64,000 bases of DNA. Origin: Mesorhizobium sp. B1-1-8 (GTDB lineage: Bacteria > Pseudomonadota > Alphaproteobacteria > Rhizobiales > Rhizobiaceae). Position 1 is the stretch's first letter; each line of letters starts with the position of its first letter. A program made the position numbers and the translations under genes. The notes beneath the pieces are model-generated. The model did not search any database and had not been told where the DNA came from. It worked only from the letters and a program-made list of their open reading frames with translations. Positions 35,580-45,170 of this stretch are shown here, piece by piece. The stretch covers positions 1,961,501-2,025,500 of the forward strand of contig NZ_CP083956.1 in the NCBI RefSeq assembly GCF_006442795.2, in the 5' to 3' direction.

Positions 35580-35661
35580 CGATAGGCGCTTGGTCGCAGA
35601 GCGTCATAATCCTATACTGGCATCGCAGCCGCGCGAACATCGCGTTCGCGAAGGCCTGCGC

Positions 35662-36720
35662 ATGCAGCGGGGCATTGGCAAAATGATTTTCCGTCAGCTC
35701 TTCGATTCCGTTTCGGGCACTTATTCCTATCTGCTGGCCAGCCGCCGGGGCGGCGAGGCGCTGATCATCGATCCGGTGCTGGAGAAGGTCGAGCGCTATC
35801 TGCAGCTGGTCAATGAGCTCGATCTCAGGCTGGTCAAGGCGGTGGATACGCATCTCCATGCCGACCACATCACCGGTCTCGGCGCGCTGCGCGACAAAAC
35901 GCATTGCGTCACCGTGATGGGCGAGCAGACCAAGGCCGACGTCGTCTCGATGCGGCTTGCGGACGGCGACAAGCTCGCCATCGAAGGGCTGGCGCTCGAC
36001 GTCATCTACACGCCCGGCCACACCGACGATTCCTACAGCTTCATCCTGCCGGACCGCGTCTTCACCGGCGATACGCTGCTCATCCGCGGCACCGGGCGCA
36101 CCGATTTCCAGAACGGCGACCCGCGCATGCAGTACGAGTCGATCTTCGGCCGCTTGCTCAAGCTTCCCGACGAGACGCTTATCTTTCCGGCTCATGACTA
36201 TAAAGGCGAGACCGTGTCGACAATCGGCGAGGAAAAGGCCTTCAATCCGCGCCTGCAGGTGAAGTCGGTCGACGAGTATGTCGAGATCATGAACAATCTG
36301 AAGCTGTCCAATCCGAAGATGATGGACGTCGCCGTGCCGGCCAATATGAGGGTCGGCCTGCATCAGGACGAGATCGCCAGCCGGGGCTGGTCGGTGAGCG
36401 CCGAACAGGCGCTGGCGCTGGTCGGACGACCCGACGTGGCGTTGATCGACCTGCGCGAGCAATCCGAGCGGGAACGCCACGGCATCATACTCGGGGCGAT
36501 CCATCTGCCCTATGCGCGGCTTCAGGAAAACATCGCCGCCGGCGGCATGCTGCACGAGCTGGCGAAGTCGACCAGCAAGCAGCTCCTGTTCTACTGCGCC
36601 TTCGGCGAGCGCTCGGCGATGGCGGTGCAGGCGGCGCAGGACGTCGGCATTGCCAGCGCCCGCCACATCCAGGGCGGCATCGACGCGTGGCGGAAGGCGA
36701 GCGGACCGCTCGTGCATTAG
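35662..36720 (+). CDS. MBL-fold/rhodanese fusion, persulfide dioxygenase-like
   Basis: A 352-residue fusion. The N-terminal 240 residues are a metallo-beta-lactamase domain of the ETHE1 type: DTHLHADHITG (iron ligands), YTPGHTDDSYSF, FTGDTLLIRGTGRTDFQ and FPAHDYKGETVSTIGEE. The C-terminal 110 residues are a rhodanese domain with the active cysteine in LFYCAFGERS. It likely oxidises glutathione persulfide to sulfite, with the rhodanese part handling sulfane sulfur. The ATG at 35662 has AAGG 7 bases upstream; 35683 is an alternative. Confidence 0.88.
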   Translation: MQRGIGKMIFRQLFDSVSGTYSYLLASRRGGEALIIDPVLEKVERYLQLVNELDLRLVKAVDTHLHADHITGLGALRDKTHCVTVMGEQTKADVVSMRLADGDKLAIEGLALDVIYTPGHTDDSYSFILPDRVFTGDTLLIRGTGRTDFQNGDPRMQYESIFGRLLKLPDETLIFPAHDYKGETVSTIGEEKAFNPRLQVKSVDEYVEIMNNLKLSNPKMMDVAVPANMRVGLHQDEIASRGWSVSAEQALALVGRPDVALIDLREQSERERHGIILGAIHLPYARLQENIAAGGMLHELAKSTSKQLLFYCAFGERSAMAVQAAQDVGIASARHIQGGIDAWRKASGPLVH

Positions 36721-36769
36721 GGTCTGTTGATATTCAGGTGAGGCCGGCCTGGCTGAATCTGAAGCACCC
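36721..36769. repeat. internally deleted copy of the terminal-inverted-repeat element at 59889
   Basis: The first 30 bases (TTGATATTCAGGTGAGGCCG core) match the left end of the element at 59889-60092 almost exactly, and the last 19 resemble its right end inverted. The central 150 bases are missing. It lies between the persulfide dioxygenase stop and the SARP regulator stop. Confidence 0.75.
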
Positions 36770-36783
36770 CGACCCGAGTCTAT

Positions 36784-38856
36784 TCAGTTCAGGCCGATGC
36801 GCTTGGCGCCGTTGCGGAACAGGGCTTCCGCTTCCGGATCAAAACGGAAAGTCGCGATGAAATCATCGGCGCTGTAATCCGGCAGCGTCTTGCGGATCGC
36901 GGCGGCGAAATTTCGCGCCTCATCCTGGCGGCCGGCCAGCGCCAGGCAGTGCGCGGCGATCGCCAGGATGATGACATGGGCGTTGGGGCGGGCAGCGGCC
37001 TTGAGCGCCCATTCCGCGGCTGCGTCGAATTCTCCCAGCCGCGCATGCGCCATCGCACGCGCCCCCATCATGCCGAACAGCAGCGGATCGAAGGGGCTGA
37101 GATGGCGCGAATGGTCGGAGGAGCCGATCGCCGATTGGGGATCGCCCGACTGCGAGTGCACGAAGGACAGCGCATAATGGCCTAGCGCGAAGTTCGGGCT
37201 GAGGTCGACGGCCTTGGTCAGTTCGAGCAGCGAGCCGTCCTGCTCGCCACGTAGCCACAATGCCCGGCCCATCGCCCAGTGCGCGGCAGGATTGCGGTCG
37301 TCGACCAGCAGGCTGTGGCCGGCGCTTTCGAAGGCAAGCGCCGTCTCGCGGTCGCGATCGCCCCAGCGCTGGAAGGCGCTCTGCCAATGGGTGAAGGAGA
37401 GGCCGGCATAGGCGCGGGCGAAAGTGGGGTCGAGCTTCAAGGCCTCGCCGAAGAAGTGCTGCGCCAGTTCGTTCTCCTGGCGGGTGAAGCGGTACATATG
37501 CCAGAGCCCGCGATGATAGGCTTCCCAGGCGTTGAGCGAATTGGGCGCCTTGAGCAGCGCGCGGTTGCGCTCGACCGTCGCGATCTCGGCGGCGATGGAG
37601 GAAACGATGCTGTCGCCGATATCGTCAAGCACGATGAAGATGTCATCCGGCTTGCGTTCGAAGGTCTCGGCCCAGACGATTCGCGCCGTGCGCACCTCGA
37701 CGAGCTCGACCGAAACGACCACACGGCCGGCAAGGTTGCGGACCGAGCCGGTCGCGACATAGTCGACGTTCAGTCGGCGCCCGGCGTCCTCCGGCGCGAT
37801 GTCCTTCTCGGCCAGCGCAAAGACCGAACCGCGGGCGATGACGAAGAAATCGCGCAGCTTGGCGAGGCGCGTGATGATGTCGTGGGTCAAGCCGTCGGCC
37901 AACCCGCCGCGAAAATTGCCGCCGGCGTCCTCGGCAAACGGCGTCACCGCAAGCGAGGCCCGGCGCGTCGCTGCTGTATCATTGGACTCGGCCAGGGCGA
38001 TCGGCGCCTGCGGCAGGCCCGGCACCGGACGGGCGCATGGCGTGGCGCTGGATTGCCGCTGCCGGGATCTGATCTCGCGCCAGGCGTCGCGTATGGATGT
38101 GAAATCCAATTCCTCGGATTCGAAGAGCTGTGCCGCAGTGGCAAGATGCTCCTCGCCTGCGCCGATCTGTCCACGCCGCGCCAGATTCTCCAGCAGCGCC
38201 ACATGGGCACGCCCGTCGAAGGGCGCAAGCTCCAGCCATTCGTCGATATAGGCGGCCGCCTCATCGGCCTCGGGCGGGAGAAGGCCGATGAGGTGTTCCA
38301 GCACCGCGACATGACATGAGTTGAAACGGCGGCGTTGCGCGGTCAGCCAATTGCCGAAATGCGGGCTGCGATCCAGCTCCAGGCCATCGAGGAAGTCGCC
38401 GGCGAAAAGCTGCGAAAGCGCCCGCAACCGCTCGAGGCTCAGCGTCTCGATGCCTTCCGCCACCCCCGCGGCGGCTTCCACCGCATCGACGCGCATATCG
38501 GCAAGGCGAAGCGCCACCGCGTCGCCTTCGGTCTCGACCCTGCGCAGGTCCGGCTCGTCAAGCGCGCCGCGGAGCTTGCTGAGGCACCAGCGAAGCTCGC
38601 CGCGCGGATCGTTCGGCACGTCCCAGAGAAGCTCGCACAGGCGGCTGCGGCCGACAGGGTGCGGCGCGAGCGCCAGATAGGCCAGCAGCGCGCGCAGCTT
38701 GCGCGATGCGGGCAGGGGGACGGGAACGCCGTCGCGGGTGATCGCCAGCGGCCCGAGCAGGCGCATGGAAAGGCCGGCCGTCTTGCCGTTCAGGCCCGAT
38801 CGGACGGATTCCACGTGCTTTTCCACGCTGGCTCCCACGCTGAACAGTTGCTCCAT
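36784..38856 (-). CDS. SARP-like regulator with BTAD and TPR repeats
   Basis: A 690-residue regulator. Residues about 31-110 are a winged-helix OmpR/SARP-type DNA-binding domain (MRLLGPLAITRDGVPVPLPA, WCLSKLRGALDEP). Residues 120-240 match a bacterial transcriptional activation domain. A middle domain (LAVTPFAEDAGGNFRGGLAD) is of the TolB/adenylate-cyclase-associated kind, and the C-terminal 250 residues are TPR repeats. It is divergent from the cysteine-synthase homologue at 39010 with 153 bases between, and probably controls that operon. Confidence 0.88.
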   Translation of the reverse strand: MEQLFSVGASVEKHVESVRSGLNGKTAGLSMRLLGPLAITRDGVPVPLPASRKLRALLAYLALAPHPVGRSRLCELLWDVPNDPRGELRWCLSKLRGALDEPDLRRVETEGDAVALRLADMRVDAVEAAAGVAEGIETLSLERLRALSQLFAGDFLDGLELDRSPHFGNWLTAQRRRFNSCHVAVLEHLIGLLPPEADEAAAYIDEWLELAPFDGRAHVALLENLARRGQIGAGEEHLATAAQLFESEELDFTSIRDAWREIRSRQRQSSATPCARPVPGLPQAPIALAESNDTAATRRASLAVTPFAEDAGGNFRGGLADGLTHDIITRLAKLRDFFVIARGSVFALAEKDIAPEDAGRRLNVDYVATGSVRNLAGRVVVSVELVEVRTARIVWAETFERKPDDIFIVLDDIGDSIVSSIAAEIATVERNRALLKAPNSLNAWEAYHRGLWHMYRFTRQENELAQHFFGEALKLDPTFARAYAGLSFTHWQSAFQRWGDRDRETALAFESAGHSLLVDDRNPAAHWAMGRALWLRGEQDGSLLELTKAVDLSPNFALGHYALSFVHSQSGDPQSAIGSSDHSRHLSPFDPLLFGMMGARAMAHARLGEFDAAAEWALKAAARPNAHVIILAIAAHCLALAGRQDEARNFAAAIRKTLPDYSADDFIATFRFDPEAEALFRNGAKRIGLN

Positions 38857-39009
38857 ATCGTATCACCAAAGCCGACAGGGCGCATCCGGCCGCGCGTTTC
38901 CGTGCCGGCCGCGGCCGCGGCCGAAGCAATTAACGCGGCCAGGTGTCGGAACCGCGCCGCCCGAACCGCCGGCCTGTAACCGGCGTGTGAGCACATAAGG
39001 AGCAAAACG

Positions 39010-40095
39010 ATGCTGCATCAGTTGAAAATCAGAACCACGTCCGGTCGCGGCCGGCTGTTCGACAGCATTCTCGATACGGTCGGCGACACGCCGGTCATCC
39101 GCATCAACAAGCTCGGGCCGGCGCATGCGACGATCTACGCGAAGGCCGAGTTCTTCAACCCGGCCGCGTCGGTGAAGGACCGGCTGGCGCTCAACATCAT
39201 CGAGGAGGGCGAGCGCAGCGGCGCGCTGAAGCCGGGCCAGACCGTGATCGAGGCGACCAGCGGCAACACCGGCATCGGGCTTGCCATGGTCTGCGCGCAG
39301 AAGGGTTATCCGCTGGTGGTGACGATGGCGGACTCCTTCTCCGTCGAGCGCCGCAAGCTGATGCGCATGCTGGGCGCCAAGGTGGTGCTGACGCCGCGCG
39401 CCCAAAAGGGTTTCGGCATGTACAAGAAGGCGGTGGAACTCGCCGAGGCCAATGGCTGGTTCCTGGCCCGCCAGTTCGAGACCGAGGCCAATGCCGCCAT
39501 CCACGAGGCGACCACGGCGCGCGAGATCATCAATGACTTCGCAGGCTCCAGGCTCGACGTCCTGGTCACCGGCTACGGCACCGGCGGCACGGTTGCCGGC
39601 GTCGGCCGGGTGCTGCGCCGGGAGCGGCCGGAGGTCAGGATCGTGCTTGCCGAGCCAGCCAATGCGCAGCTGATTGGCAGCGGCAAGGCGCAGCAGCGCG
39701 GCGCCGGCGGCGCGCCGGCCGCCAGCCATCCGGCCTTCGAGCCGCATCCGATCCAGGGCTGGACGCCGGACTTCATTCCCAATGTGCTGCAGGAGGCGAT
39801 CGACCAGCGCTACTATGACGAGGTGGTGCCGATCCCGGGACCGGAAGGCATCAAATGGGCGAAGGCGCTGGCGCAGCAGGAAGGCATCTTCACCGGCATC
39901 TCCGGCGGCGCAACCTTTGCCGTGGCGCGCCAGATCGCCGGCACGGCTGCAGCCGGCTCGGTGATCCTGTGCATACTGCCCGACACCGGCGAACGCTACA
40001 TGTCGACGCCGCTGTTCGACGGCATCGAGGCCGAGATGGACGCCGAGGAGACCGCGCTGTCTCGCTCGACGCCGAGCTGTCAGTTCGATGCATAG
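39010..40095 (+). CDS. cysK: cysteine synthase-like PLP enzyme
   Basis: A 361-residue fold-type II PLP enzyme. The Schiff-base lysine is in NPAASVKDRLAL, the phosphate-binding loop is EATSGNTGIGL, and the GYGTGGTVAGVG loop is intact. It has longer ends than ordinary CysK (about 310 residues): a 17-residue N-terminal arm and an acidic C-terminal tail ETALSRSTPSCQFDA that does not end in the usual form. It may make cysteine from O-acetylserine or another beta-substituted alanine for the decarboxylase that follows. AAGGAG precedes the ATG. Confidence 0.85.
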   Translation: MLHQLKIRTTSGRGRLFDSILDTVGDTPVIRINKLGPAHATIYAKAEFFNPAASVKDRLALNIIEEGERSGALKPGQTVIEATSGNTGIGLAMVCAQKGYPLVVTMADSFSVERRKLMRMLGAKVVLTPRAQKGFGMYKKAVELAEANGWFLARQFETEANAAIHEATTAREIINDFAGSRLDVLVTGYGTGGTVAGVGRVLRRERPEVRIVLAEPANAQLIGSGKAQQRGAGGAPAASHPAFEPHPIQGWTPDFIPNVLQEAIDQRYYDEVVPIPGPEGIKWAKALAQQEGIFTGISGGATFAVARQIAGTAAAGSVILCILPDTGERYMSTPLFDGIEAEMDAEETALSRSTPSCQFDA

Positions 40096-40200
40096 GACAA
40101 ATGGTGGCGGCGCCCTTGCGGACGGCGGCGCCGCGCAGCAGCTCAGCGCGCATGTGACGCCGATCCGGGGACCGGGCACGTGCCTTGCGGGAGAAACCGG

Positions 40201-41682
40201 ATGGACACCTTGCAGGATGCGATGGCCACGCACGAAACACTGGACCCGCCGGACTGGGCTGACGTGCAGGCATTGTCGCATCGCGTCATAGACGACGCGG
40301 TCGGTTATCTGCGGGATGTCCGAGACCGTCCGGTGTGGCGCGAGATGCCGCCCGAGGTGCGGACGTTCTTCGACGCGCCCATGCCGCGCGCGCCGGCGTC
40401 GCTCCCCGATGTTTATGGCGAGGTCACCGACAATTTGATGGCCTATCCGATGGGCAACATCCATCCGCGCTTCTGGTCCTGGTATATGGGATCAAGCAAT
40501 TTCACCGGCGCGCTCGGCGATTTCCTGGCGGCGATCCAGGGCTCGAATCTCGGCGGCGGCAACCATGCCGCCGGGCTGATGGACAGCCAGGTGGTGAACT
40601 GGTGCAAGGAGATGGTCGGCTTTCCGGCCGCCGCCAGCGGCACGCTGGTCAGCGGCGGCTCGATGGCCAACATCATCGGGCTGACCGTCGCGCGCAACGC
40701 CAAGGCAGGCGTCGACGTTCGCGAGAGGGGCGTCGGCGCCATCCCGAGGCCGCTGCGTTTCTATGCCTCGGACCAGGTCCACTCGTGCCATCGCAAGGCG
40801 ATGGAGGCGCTCGGGCTCGGCAACCGGGCGCTGCGCCGCATTCCTACGGACACCGGGCTGCGCATCGACGTCGATGCGCTCAAGGCGGCAATCGCCGAGG
40901 ATCGCGATGCAAGCTTCAAGCCGGCCTGCGTCATCGGCACCGCCGGCACGGTCAACACCGGGGCGGTCGATGATCTCCAGGCGCTGGCTGCCCTGGCGGA
41001 GGCGGAGGATCTGTGGTTCCACGTCGACGGCTGCATCGGCGCGCTGATCGCCGTCGCGCCTCAAAACGCAGCGCTCGTCGCCGGCATCGAGCAGGCCCAT
41101 TCGATCGCGCTCGATCCGCACAAATGGCTGCACGCGCCGTTCGAGGCGGGCTGTGCGCTGGTCCGCGACGCGTCCGCCCATCGCAACAGCTTTGCCGTCA
41201 CGCCCGAATACCTGGAATCGACGCCGCGCGGCCTGGCTTCAGGGCAATGGCTGAACGACTACGGATTGCAGACGACGCGTGGTTTCCGCGCGTTGAAAAT
41301 CTGGATGGCGCTGAAGGAGCACGGCATCGAAAAGTTCGGCCGGCTGATCGACCAGAACATCGCCCAGGCCCGCCATCTCGCCAGGCTGATCGAGGACGAA
41401 CCGGTGCTCGAACTGACGGCGGCCACCACGGTCAACATCGTCTGCTTCCGCCATCGCCTCGACGGCGCGCCCGAAGACCGTCTCAAGGCGTTCAACACCG
41501 AGATCATGCTGAGGCTGCAGGAAGAGGGCATCGCTGTCCTGTCCGACACCACCGTGCGTGGCCGGCATTGCTTGAGGGTCGCGATCACCAACCACCGCAC
41601 CCGGCGCGAGGATCTCGACCTCTTGGTGCGCGAGACGCTTCGGTTGGGTCAGGAGATCAAGTCCGGTATGGAATATGCCTGA
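40201..41682 (+). CDS. group II PLP-dependent amino acid decarboxylase
   Basis: A 493-residue decarboxylase of the aromatic-L-amino-acid/glutamate (group II) family. The N-terminal PMGNIHPRFWSWYMGSSNFT block, the H in DQVHSCHRKA that stacks on PLP, the aspartate in HVDGCIGAL, and the lysine in LDPHKWLHAPFE are all present. ATG 40201 has GGGAG 7 bases upstream. It lies 105 bases after the cysteine-synthase homologue and probably shares its transcript. Substrate unknown. Confidence 0.9.
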   Translation: MDTLQDAMATHETLDPPDWADVQALSHRVIDDAVGYLRDVRDRPVWREMPPEVRTFFDAPMPRAPASLPDVYGEVTDNLMAYPMGNIHPRFWSWYMGSSNFTGALGDFLAAIQGSNLGGGNHAAGLMDSQVVNWCKEMVGFPAAASGTLVSGGSMANIIGLTVARNAKAGVDVRERGVGAIPRPLRFYASDQVHSCHRKAMEALGLGNRALRRIPTDTGLRIDVDALKAAIAEDRDASFKPACVIGTAGTVNTGAVDDLQALAALAEAEDLWFHVDGCIGALIAVAPQNAALVAGIEQAHSIALDPHKWLHAPFEAGCALVRDASAHRNSFAVTPEYLESTPRGLASGQWLNDYGLQTTRGFRALKIWMALKEHGIEKFGRLIDQNIAQARHLARLIEDEPVLELTAATTVNIVCFRHRLDGAPEDRLKAFNTEIMLRLQEEGIAVLSDTTVRGRHCLRVAITNHRTRREDLDLLVRETLRLGQEIKSGMEYA

Positions 41683-41696
41683 CGCTTAGCGATCAC

Positions 41697-42074
41697 TCAG
41701 CCGGCCGGAGCCAGCGGCGCGCCAGGAAGGTAACGCAGGATCGGCCGGATCTCGTAGACGGCGGTGGGATTGACGCGCTTGAGGTCGCGCGCCGTCGCGA
41801 TCGCTTCTTCCTGGCTGGCGCAATCGACGACATAGAGACCCAGCAATTGCTCCTTGGTTTCGGCAAAGGGACCGTCGAGCACCATGCCGTCCCCCGGACC
41901 GCGGAGAGTGACCGCTTCCGCGGTCGCGCCCAGCCTTGCCGCCGGTCCAAGCCTGCCCTCGCGCGTCAGCCTGGCGTTGACCTCAAGCAGGTCTTTCATC
42001 AGCGCCGCGTCCTCATCGGGCGTCCAGGACTGGACGGCGGCTTCGACGTGATAGGCCAGGATGGCGTAGAACAT
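41697..42074 (-). CDS. YciI family protein
   Basis: A 125-residue protein of the YCII/DGPF family. The typical motif DGPFAETKEQLLGLYVVD is present in the centre, with the N-terminal MFYAILAYHVE strand. Such proteins are small ferredoxin-like dimers, often linked to sigma-factor genes, of unknown function. GAGGAG precedes the ATG. It is convergent with the decarboxylase. Confidence 0.88.
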   Translation of the reverse strand: MFYAILAYHVEAAVQSWTPDEDAALMKDLLEVNARLTREGRLGPAARLGATAEAVTLRGPGDGMVLDGPFAETKEQLLGLYVVDCASQEEAIATARDLKRVNPTAVYEIRPILRYLPGAPLAPAG

Positions 42075-42166
42075 GGGAATGGCTCCTCGTGCCGGGGAGG
42101 ACGCACTATCACAAGGATGGTGTGGCCGATCCAGTCCCGCGGCCGTTCAAGCGGCCGCCTGCTGAC

Positions 42167-43576
42167 TCAAGCTGCCACCGGCAGGCGCAGTTCCGTCAGC
42201 AGGCCGCCTCCCGGATGATTGGACAGGCTGATCTCGCCGCCGACGCCGCGCGCGATGTTGCGGGCGATGGTCAGGCCAAGGCCGAGGCCACCGGTCTCGC
42301 GGTTGCGCGACTGTTCGAGGCGAACGAAGGAGCCGAAGACCGTGTCCAGCTTGGCCTGCGGAATGCCGGGGCCTTCGTCGCGGATGCTTAGCGTGATCAT
42401 GTCGCCAGAGCGCCGCACGGCGATATGCGCCTTCTTGCCGTAGGTCACCGCATTCTGGATAAGATTGGTGATGCAGCGGCGTAGCGCGACCGGCCGCGCG
42501 ATGCAGACCAGGCCGCGCGAGCGCGTGGCATCGTCCTCGAAGGAGACGTCGTCGAAACCGTCGGCGACCGACTCCACCAGGGACCAGAAATCGATCCGCT
42601 CGTCCTTTTCCTCGGTGACCTCGAATTTGGCGAAGTCGATCACCGAGCTGGCGATGCTTTCGATGTCGGCAAGGTCGCGCGCGAGGGCCTCGCGCGCCGA
42701 TGATTTGCGCAGCAGTTCGAGGCGCAGCCGCATCCTGGTCAGCGGCGTGCGCAAATCATGCGCCAGAGCCGCCGCGAGATGCTCGCGGTCCTCGACATAG
42801 TCGCGCAGCCGCATCTGCATGGCGTTCACGGCCTTTGCCGCGGCGCGGATCTCGCGGCTGCCGGTCTCGGCGATCGGCGGGCTTTTCAGGTCGTTGCCGA
42901 TGCGGTTCACCGCGGTTTCCATCATCCGGTAGGGCGCCGTCAGCCGGCGCAGCGACCAGATCGACATCACCACCACAAGACCTGCGATCAGTGCGTATAG
43001 CGGCAGGCTGTCAATGCTGAGGATCGGCCCTGGCGGTGTGATCGGCTCGGTGAAGTTCAGCCACTGGCCGTCGGAAAAGCGCAGCGATGCGGTGAGCTTG
43101 TCGCTCTGGGCGAAATCGGCGGCCAGCACCAAAAGGTCGCGCTCGACCTGGCCGACGTCCTTTCTCGTGACCTCGCCGTCCGGAGTGTCGGCTTCCTGTG
43201 TCGCCGGATCGCGCCGCACGCGTGCGTCGGTGATGCCGAATTTGGTCAAGCGCCCGACCAGAATGTCTTCCAGCTCGGCGAGCTGGTCGTCGCCGGCGAT
43301 CGAGGAGGTGACGGCGGGGGTGTCAGACACGGTCAGCGCGTAGGTGGCGTTGAACAGCCCGGACGCGGTCGCCTTGCGCTCCTCGGGCGTGGCGTTATGC
43401 ATCAGCTGCACCAGCGAATAGGCGCGGTCGTTCAATCGGTAGAGATCGACCACGCCATTGGTGGCGGCGCGGTCACGCGAAACGATGTAGAGCGTCGCGA
43501 CCTGGCTGATCATCAGGCCGGCAATGACGATGAGCAGCACCCAGACCGGCAGGGTTTGCGGCAGGAAGCGTCTCAT
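42167..43576 (-). CDS. sensor histidine kinase
   Basis: A 469-residue sensor kinase. Two membrane helices (about 8-30 and near residue 180-200) flank a periplasmic domain of 145 residues. A HAMP linker follows, then HisKA with the phosphorylated histidine in ALAHDLRTPLTRMR, then the ATPase domain with the N box LIQNAVTYG, G1 DEGPGIP and G2 GLGLGL. The start ATG at 43576 overlaps the stop of the response regulator gene (ATGA). The signal is unknown. Confidence 0.93.
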   Translation of the reverse strand: MRRFLPQTLPVWVLLIVIAGLMISQVATLYIVSRDRAATNGVVDLYRLNDRAYSLVQLMHNATPEERKATASGLFNATYALTVSDTPAVTSSIAGDDQLAELEDILVGRLTKFGITDARVRRDPATQEADTPDGEVTRKDVGQVERDLLVLAADFAQSDKLTASLRFSDGQWLNFTEPITPPGPILSIDSLPLYALIAGLVVVMSIWSLRRLTAPYRMMETAVNRIGNDLKSPPIAETGSREIRAAAKAVNAMQMRLRDYVEDREHLAAALAHDLRTPLTRMRLRLELLRKSSAREALARDLADIESIASSVIDFAKFEVTEEKDERIDFWSLVESVADGFDDVSFEDDATRSRGLVCIARPVALRRCITNLIQNAVTYGKKAHIAVRRSGDMITLSIRDEGPGIPQAKLDTVFGSFVRLEQSRNRETGGLGLGLTIARNIARGVGGEISLSNHPGGGLLTELRLPVAA

Positions 43577-44316
43577 TCGGATGTCGTTTCGGGCAAGAAC
43601 TGATAACCGCCGCTGCGCACGGTGAGGATCAGCTTCGGCGTCTTCGGGTCGTCCTCCATCTTGCGGCGCAGGCGGCTGACCAGAATATCGACGCTGCGGT
43701 CGAAACTGTAGCCGGTGTCGCCACCCGACAGCTCGATGAGCTGCTCGCGGGTGAGCACGCGCTGCGCGCTCTTGACGAAGGTCTGCAGCAGGTTGAATTC
43801 CGCCATCGTCAATTCCACCCGGACGTCGTCGGGCGCGGTCAGCCGGCGGCGCGAGCAATCCATCGTCCAGCCGGCGAAACGGTAGACCTGCCTGGCGGCG
43901 GGCCGGCGCGGCTCGCTCGAGCCGTTGCGCCGCAGCACCGCGCGGATGCGCGCCAGAAGCTCGCGCGGATCGAAAGGTTTCGGCACATAGTCATCGGCGC
44001 CCATTTCGAGACCGACGACGCGGTCCGTCGTTTCGGTGACCGCCGTCAGCATGATGATCGGGGTGGTGTAGTTGGCGCGGATCTCGCGGCAGAGTTCGAG
44101 GCCGCTCCTGCCGGGCAGCATTACGTCGAGGACAATGAGGTCGACCTGCGTGCGCCGCAGGATCGCCTCCATCTCGGTGCCGTCGGCGGCCACCGTCGTG
44201 TGCAGCCCCCGCTTCTGGAAGAACTCCTGAAGCAGGTCGCGGATGCCCTTGTCGTCGTCGACGATCAGTATGTGTGCGTCGGATTTCACGAGAACCCTGT
44301 CATTGCTGGTGGCCAA
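43573..44316 (-). CDS. OmpR family response regulator
   Basis: A 247-residue regulator. The receiver domain has the acidic pair in ILIVDDDKG, the phosphoacceptor aspartate in VLDVMLPGRSG, and the switch lysine in PKPFDP. The C-terminal winged helix ends with SVDILVSRLRRKMEDDP and a GGYQFLP wing. It is coupled to the kinase gene and together they form a classic two-component system. Its promoter must lie in the 210-base gap shared with the divergent gene at 44527. Confidence 0.94.
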   Translation of the reverse strand: MATSNDRVLVKSDAHILIVDDDKGIRDLLQEFFQKRGLHTTVAADGTEMEAILRRTQVDLIVLDVMLPGRSGLELCREIRANYTTPIIMLTAVTETTDRVVGLEMGADDYVPKPFDPRELLARIRAVLRRNGSSEPRRPAARQVYRFAGWTMDCSRRRLTAPDDVRVELTMAEFNLLQTFVKSAQRVLTREQLIELSGGDTGYSFDRSVDILVSRLRRKMEDDPKTPKLILTVRSGGYQFLPETTSE

Positions 44317-44526
44317 GCCGCCTTCTCAAATCACCCACACGATAGAATTCGGGCCACATCTTGGCCAGTGGCGGTAATAGGCGACCGGTCGGCTTGCGCA
44401 GAAACAATCCAGAAACAAAATTCTACAGTCGGGAAAAACTCGTGAAAAATTTCAAGGGCATAACCGGTGTCGTGGCGGTCAGGTCATCGGCTGCGACGCG
44501 AGTTTCCGGAGTAACGGGCAAGACCA

Positions 44527-44829
44527 ATGCAGAGGTTCTGGATCAGCGTGACGGGTGCTTTGCTCAGCATATCGCTCATCACGGCAGCGGCCGGCGCCTC
44601 CAGCCCAAAGGTCGCGCCGCTCACCCGGACCGAGCGCTGCACCAATCTTAGCCGTCAAGTTGACGAAGCCCTCGAAACCCATGCCGCGGCAACGCAGGTC
44701 ACCGCGGCGAAAGCACTGCAAAGAAAGGGAAACCGGTTCTGCGCCAACAAGAAACAGGCGCAGGGAATCCGGATGCTCGCAAACGCTTTGAAGCTGCTTG
44801 GAGTGACACCGATCGATCCGGCTCAGTGA
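44527..44829 (+). CDS. small secreted protein, unknown
   Basis: A 100-residue protein with a signal peptide (MQRFWISVTGALLSISLITA, cleavage near AGASS). The mature 75 residues are helical and basic with two cysteines (TERCTNLSRQ and GNRFCANKK). It lies divergent from the two-component system and may be one of its targets, which is inference. No strong Shine-Dalgarno is visible. Family not recognised. Confidence 0.65.
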   Translation: MQRFWISVTGALLSISLITAAAGASSPKVAPLTRTERCTNLSRQVDEALETHAAATQVTAAKALQRKGNRFCANKKQAQGIRMLANALKLLGVTPIDPAQ

Positions 44830-44867
44830 CACTCATCATCGACCCGCATGAAGAAGGAAATGAAGCC

Positions 44868-45140
44868 ATGAAGAAGTCCCTCCTCTCCGCCCTCGGCCTT
44901 GCTGTTGCTCTGGCTTTCTCGATGCCGGCCCTCGGCAACGCCGCTGCCACGACGACCACTGCTCCGGCTGCTTCGACGACCACCACGACGACCGCTCCGG
45001 CCGCCACCACGCCAATGAAGGCTGCGCCGAAGAAGGCTGCCGCCAAGAAGACCTGCAAGCCGACCAAGAAGCACAAATGCCCGGTGAAGAAGTCTGCGAA
45101 GATGGCCCCGGCGAAGGCTCCGGCGAAGAAGAAGCCCTGA
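44868..45140 (+). CDS. small secreted Lys/Ala/Thr-rich protein
   Basis: A 90-residue protein with a signal peptide (MKKSLLSALGLAVALAF, cleavage near GNAAA), followed by a low-complexity Thr/Ala/Pro stretch and a very basic KKAAAKKTCKPTKKHKC tail with two cysteines spaced by seven residues. ATG 44868 is preceded by AAGGA; the frame is open from 44826. It may bind anionic envelope polymers or DNA. A strong terminator follows. Confidence 0.7.
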   Translation: MKKSLLSALGLAVALAFSMPALGNAAATTTTAPAASTTTTTTAPAATTPMKAAPKKAAAKKTCKPTKKHKCPVKKSAKMAPAKAPAKKKP

Positions 45141-45170
45141 TCCAGGCTTTTGAACCCGACCTTTTCAAAG

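Noticed and set aside
35662..36720. MBL-rhodanese fusion as a novel architecture
   Set aside because: Fusions of ETHE1-type persulfide dioxygenases with rhodanese domains are known in bacteria.
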